Virus record (IMG/VR): IMGVR_UViG_3300046655_000599
Coordinates: 1 to 35,278 of that record
Direction: 5' to 3' (one strand)
Length of the DNA: 35,278 nt
From: a virus
Both the position numbers and the translations under genes were made by a program. How positions within the stretch are numbered: the stretch's first letter is position 1; the number at the start of each line of letters is the position of its first letter. Below the pieces are notes generated by a model. The model was given only the letters and a program-made list of their open reading frames with translations, made no database searches and was not told the DNA's origin. Below, in pieces: positions 33,579 to 35,278 of this stretch.

Positions 33579-34155
33579 AAAAGAAGTAGCGTTACACGCA
33601 GATATTGTAACATGTCTGACTATAATAATGGAAAAGGATGAACTTGAATATTATAGAATTGAGCAGGAGAATGATGTCTATCTTGCGGTACTTGAAAAAA
33701 TTGCTGAATATGATGATAGTCTTGAGGATGGCTTGCTGGACTCAATCGATCATGACTGTAAGACTCAATTCGATAAATTATTTGAGAAAAGAGAACTGAA
33801 TAAAAAAAGAATGCATACATTAAGATCAAGTATTGTGACATATGCTGAACTTATTCACAAGATGCAGGTTGATCTTCCATCGAATACACCACAAGAGATA
33901 TTAAAGCTTTTAGAAGTTGAGATTCGACTAATTGGTGTACAAATATTAGATCAAAAAATGATGACTGAATCACTTGAAGCAAGAATAAATGCAATGAATT
34001 GCGATAATATGATAATATTGCTTGATAAGAAAAAAGACCTTAAAAAACAAGCAAAAATTGCAACTGATCAGTACATATCATTGAGATATAGAGATAGTAT
34101 ATTAGACGCTATGCTTGATATTGTAAATAAACTAATAAATAAAGGAGATAAATAA
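33565..34155 (+). CDS. Helical protein, paralogue 2
   Basis: A 196-residue, mostly helical acidic protein starting MKASEKEVAL after SD AAAGGAG, overlapping the end of paralogue 1 by 14 nt. Similar segments: EYDDSLEDGLLDSIDHD here against KYDEQLENGLLNSIDNR there, and a closing LDIVNKLINKGDK against IDVVNNIFIKGDN. Long charged heptad stretches suggest a coiled-coil dimer. No catalytic motif is visible. The tandem pair suggests duplication followed by divergence. Host-interaction or regulatory roles are open. Confidence 0.65.
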   Translation: MKASEKEVALHADIVTCLTIIMEKDELEYYRIEQENDVYLAVLEKIAEYDDSLEDGLLDSIDHDCKTQFDKLFEKRELNKKRMHTLRSSIVTYAELIHKMQVDLPSNTPQEILKLLEVEIRLIGVQILDQKMMTESLEARINAMNCDNMIILLDKKKDLKKQAKIATDQYISLRYRDSILDAMLDIVNKLINKGDK

Positions 34156-34484
34156 TGAATAATGAAAGTCAAACACAAGTAACACCTGAAGCAGTAGTAA
34201 TCTTAAAAGCAGCAACAAATCATGTACGTTTGTTGCAGCTAGCAAATGCAGACGCACTAAAACGTAATAAAAAGTTACGTATGGAGTTAGATGCAGCTAA
34301 CCCTGAATCCGAATCGTATGAATGTATTCGCAAAGAATATTATCGTAACGATTATCGTATCAAGCGAGAAGACGAGCGAATCACAGGTGAATGGAGAATG
34401 TTATATCGCATTGCTAAAAGCATGAGTTATGCAATCTTGTATTCAAAAGATGATGATGCGTTTGAATTAAAATTGTTAAAATAA
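34155..34484 (+). CDS. Small helical hypothetical protein
   Basis: A 109-residue protein whose ATG overlaps the TAA of paralogue 2 (TAATG). It is helical and charged: N-terminal TPEAVVILKAATNHVRLLQL, a central Arg/Lys/Glu-rich block (RNDYRIKREDERITGEW) and a terminal LKLLK. Its codon style differs a little from the two paralogues (more CGT arginine codons). It is the last gene of this mini-operon, followed by a terminator-like hairpin. The family is not recognised. Confidence 0.6.
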   Translation: MNNESQTQVTPEAVVILKAATNHVRLLQLANADALKRNKKLRMELDAANPESESYECIRKEYYRNDYRIKREDERITGEWRMLYRIAKSMSYAILYSKDDDAFELKLLK

Positions 34485-34494
34485 TAAAAAAAGT

Positions 34495-34525
34495 AAAGGG
34501 GGGTTTGGCGTTGCCACCCCCTTTT
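34495..34525 (+). terminator. GC-rich terminator-like hairpin
   Basis: AAAGGGGG (34495-34502) pairs with CCCCCTTT (34517-34524), with an inner TGGC-GTT-GCCA stem-loop. It follows the gene ending at 34484 by 10 nt and precedes a promoter-like element. It probably ends the paralogue mini-operon. Confidence 0.6.
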
Positions 34526-34535
34526 GCTGGTAAAA

Positions 34536-34549
34536 AATATTATAATAGA
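34536..34549 (+). promoter_or_regulatory. Variant AATAGA element after the terminator-like hairpin
   Basis: AATATTATAATAGA lies just downstream of the hairpin at 34495-34525 and 40 nt before the next gene, as expected for a promoter of a new unit. It shares TATTATAATAGA with the copy at 32714. Confidence 0.4.
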
Positions 34550-34588
34550 ACCTGTAAAGGTAAATCAAATATAAAATGGAGAAATATT

Positions 34589-34813
34589 ATGTCAGAAGTA
34601 ATAATAGAAGGAAATGTTAAGGAATACGTACAAATTACAGACAGCTATGATGCTGTACATACATGCCCAACTAATTTTTATTGGGATGAAACTAACAAAG
34701 TATTTGACCTCGAAGGATGGGCAAGGGATAATCAGTTCTTTGTCGCTCCGAAAAAAGCAGTATATGTCGAGGAAAGACTTGACGATTATTTATACGAACA
34801 TGGATTAATATAA
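34589..34813 (+). CDS. Small hypothetical protein
   Basis: A 74-residue protein starting MSEVIIEGNVKEY at 34589, chosen because GGAG lies 7 nt upstream; the longer frame starting at 34505 would begin inside the terminator-like hairpin. It is acidic with aromatic residues (NFYWDETNKVFDLEGWARDN) and has no membrane segment. It follows a promoter-like TATTATAATAGA at 34538. Function unknown. Confidence 0.6.
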   Translation: MSEVIIEGNVKEYVQITDSYDAVHTCPTNFYWDETNKVFDLEGWARDNQFFVAPKKAVYVEERLDDYLYEHGLI

Positions 34814-34825
34814 GGAGAATACAAA

Positions 34826-35125
34826 ATGAATGAAAAAAATAATGAAACTATTAGTACGAAATACGCTAGTTATATAATAACTTCTAGGAAATCTGAGGTT
34901 TATAGTGATTTTAATCAATCCATCTATAAATTTCCTAATGGATATGGTGCTAGTGTTGTTTATGGGAATCCAATAGCAAATGGTTTAGAGCTAGCTGTCC
35001 TAGATAAACATAGTAAATTGTGTTATACAACTCCAATAACTGATGATGTTATATGTTGGTTGAACGAAGCGGAGCTAAACAAAGTATTAAGCGATATAAT
35101 GGCGTTGCCAAAACAAGGAGAATAA
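34826..35125 (+). CDS. Small hypothetical protein
   Basis: A 99-residue protein with SD AAGGAG 7-8 nt before ATG. It is beta-rich in the middle (YKFPNGYGASVVYGN, LELAVLDKHSKLCY) with an acidic helical end (LNEAELNKVLSDIMALP). This pattern resembles small early phage proteins such as the beta-sheet folds of internal or anti-host proteins, but no match is recognised. It starts 12 nt after the previous gene, in the same likely operon. Confidence 0.6.
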   Translation: MNEKNNETISTKYASYIITSRKSEVYSDFNQSIYKFPNGYGASVVYGNPIANGLELAVLDKHSKLCYTTPITDDVICWLNEAELNKVLSDIMALPKQGE

Positions 35126-35126
35126 A

Positions 35127-35278
35127 ATGTACGAATATGAAATAACACAAACAGATCAAGAAAAAGGAACGCAGTATCTTTATGAGATTGAAGATGGTAA
35201 TTGGAAAATCTATATATTTGATCTGGATATTAGTAAAGCTCAAACAATTGAGCTGTCAACAAGGCAACTAGAATTTAT
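35127..35278 (+). CDS. Hypothetical protein (3' end outside window)
   Basis: ATG at 35127 follows the stop of the previous gene by 1 nt, with AAGGAG upstream at a good distance. The visible 50 residues (MYEYEITQTDQEKGTQYLYE onward) are acidic with alternating polar and aromatic residues, suggesting strands (WKIYIFDLD). The frame is open to the window edge. The protein is too short to classify. Confidence 0.5.
   Translation, partial: MYEYEITQTDQEKGTQYLYEIEDGNWKIYIFDLDISKAQTIELSTRQLEF

Noticed and set aside
34505-34588. Upstream ATG extending the 74-residue protein
   Set aside because: It begins inside the GC-rich hairpin and has no ribosome-binding site; the ATG at 34589 has GGAG.
1-35278. 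tRNA genes, CRISPR arrays, insertion sequences, integrase
   Set aside because: No cloverleaf, spaced direct repeats, transposase or integrase motifs were seen by reading; a tRNAscan or repeat search was not possible.

Overview
This window looks like part of the genome of a tailed phage with a short tail (podovirus-like), AT-rich by eye, most probably from a marine or other aquatic setting. The evidence is a full virion-building module: large terminase with Walker A/B and nuclease motifs, portal, scaffold-like protein, major capsid protein, nozzle-like tail protein, adaptor-like protein, a cassette of internal virion (ejection) proteins, and a set of tiny Lys/Arg-rich proteins of kinds I associate with marine phages. 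No host genes, tRNA, rRNA, CRISPR array or insertion sequence was seen. The host cannot be named from this sequence.

Layout. Everything from 32291 down to 1 is on the minus strand and reads right to left as a tightly packed late module, with many TAATG or short overlaps. In transcription order: a small acidic protein and five tiny basic proteins (32291-31144); a hypothetical protein, an HTH-like protein that may be the small terminase, a DEDD-type exonuclease with a zinc ribbon, and TerL (31104-27448); a Cys-rich protein, a SAP-like protein, portal, a hypothetical protein and the scaffold (27455-22723); a structured 169-nt leader, the major capsid protein and a possible decoration protein (22722-20438); three consecutive proteins with N-terminal export signals, namely a fibre-like protein, a trypsin-fold protease and a beta-helix tailspike-like protein (20430-16990); a lysis-like group with an overlapping membrane peptide/lipoprotein pair (16990-16039); the nozzle, a fibre-like protein and the adaptor (16046-11141); three internal virion proteins (11138-7401); and a giant protein (7372 to beyond base 1). 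From 32491 rightwards the plus strand carries small unknown genes that look like an early or accessory module, including two tandem paralogues. The first paralogue appears to begin with an ATT codon.

Main discovery candidate. The reading frame from 7372 leftwards stays open to the window edge (at least 2457 codons). The protein carries a DFDGD motif at residues 1951-1955, preceded 40 residues earlier by an R-x-P motif (RIPGENLQS, 1911-1919). Further upstream is a DGQG motif (1521-1524) and downstream a VDN-type segment (2111-2113). This combination recalls the catalytic double-psi barrel of beta-prime/QDE-1/crAss-type two-barrel RNA polymerases. The protein is encoded directly after the ejection-protein cassette, so I infer that it may be a virion-packaged RNA polymerase delivered with the DNA. 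It would resemble the N4 vRNAP in strategy but have the unrelated crAss-type fold.

Regulation. A short near-palindrome, TCTATT-(2-3 nt)-AATAGA, and close variants occur at several transcription-unit boundaries, usually just ahead of a ribosome-binding site. They look like a phage promoter or operator family. Two good TTGACA -35 boxes are also visible on the minus strand, one near 32320 and one near 22705.
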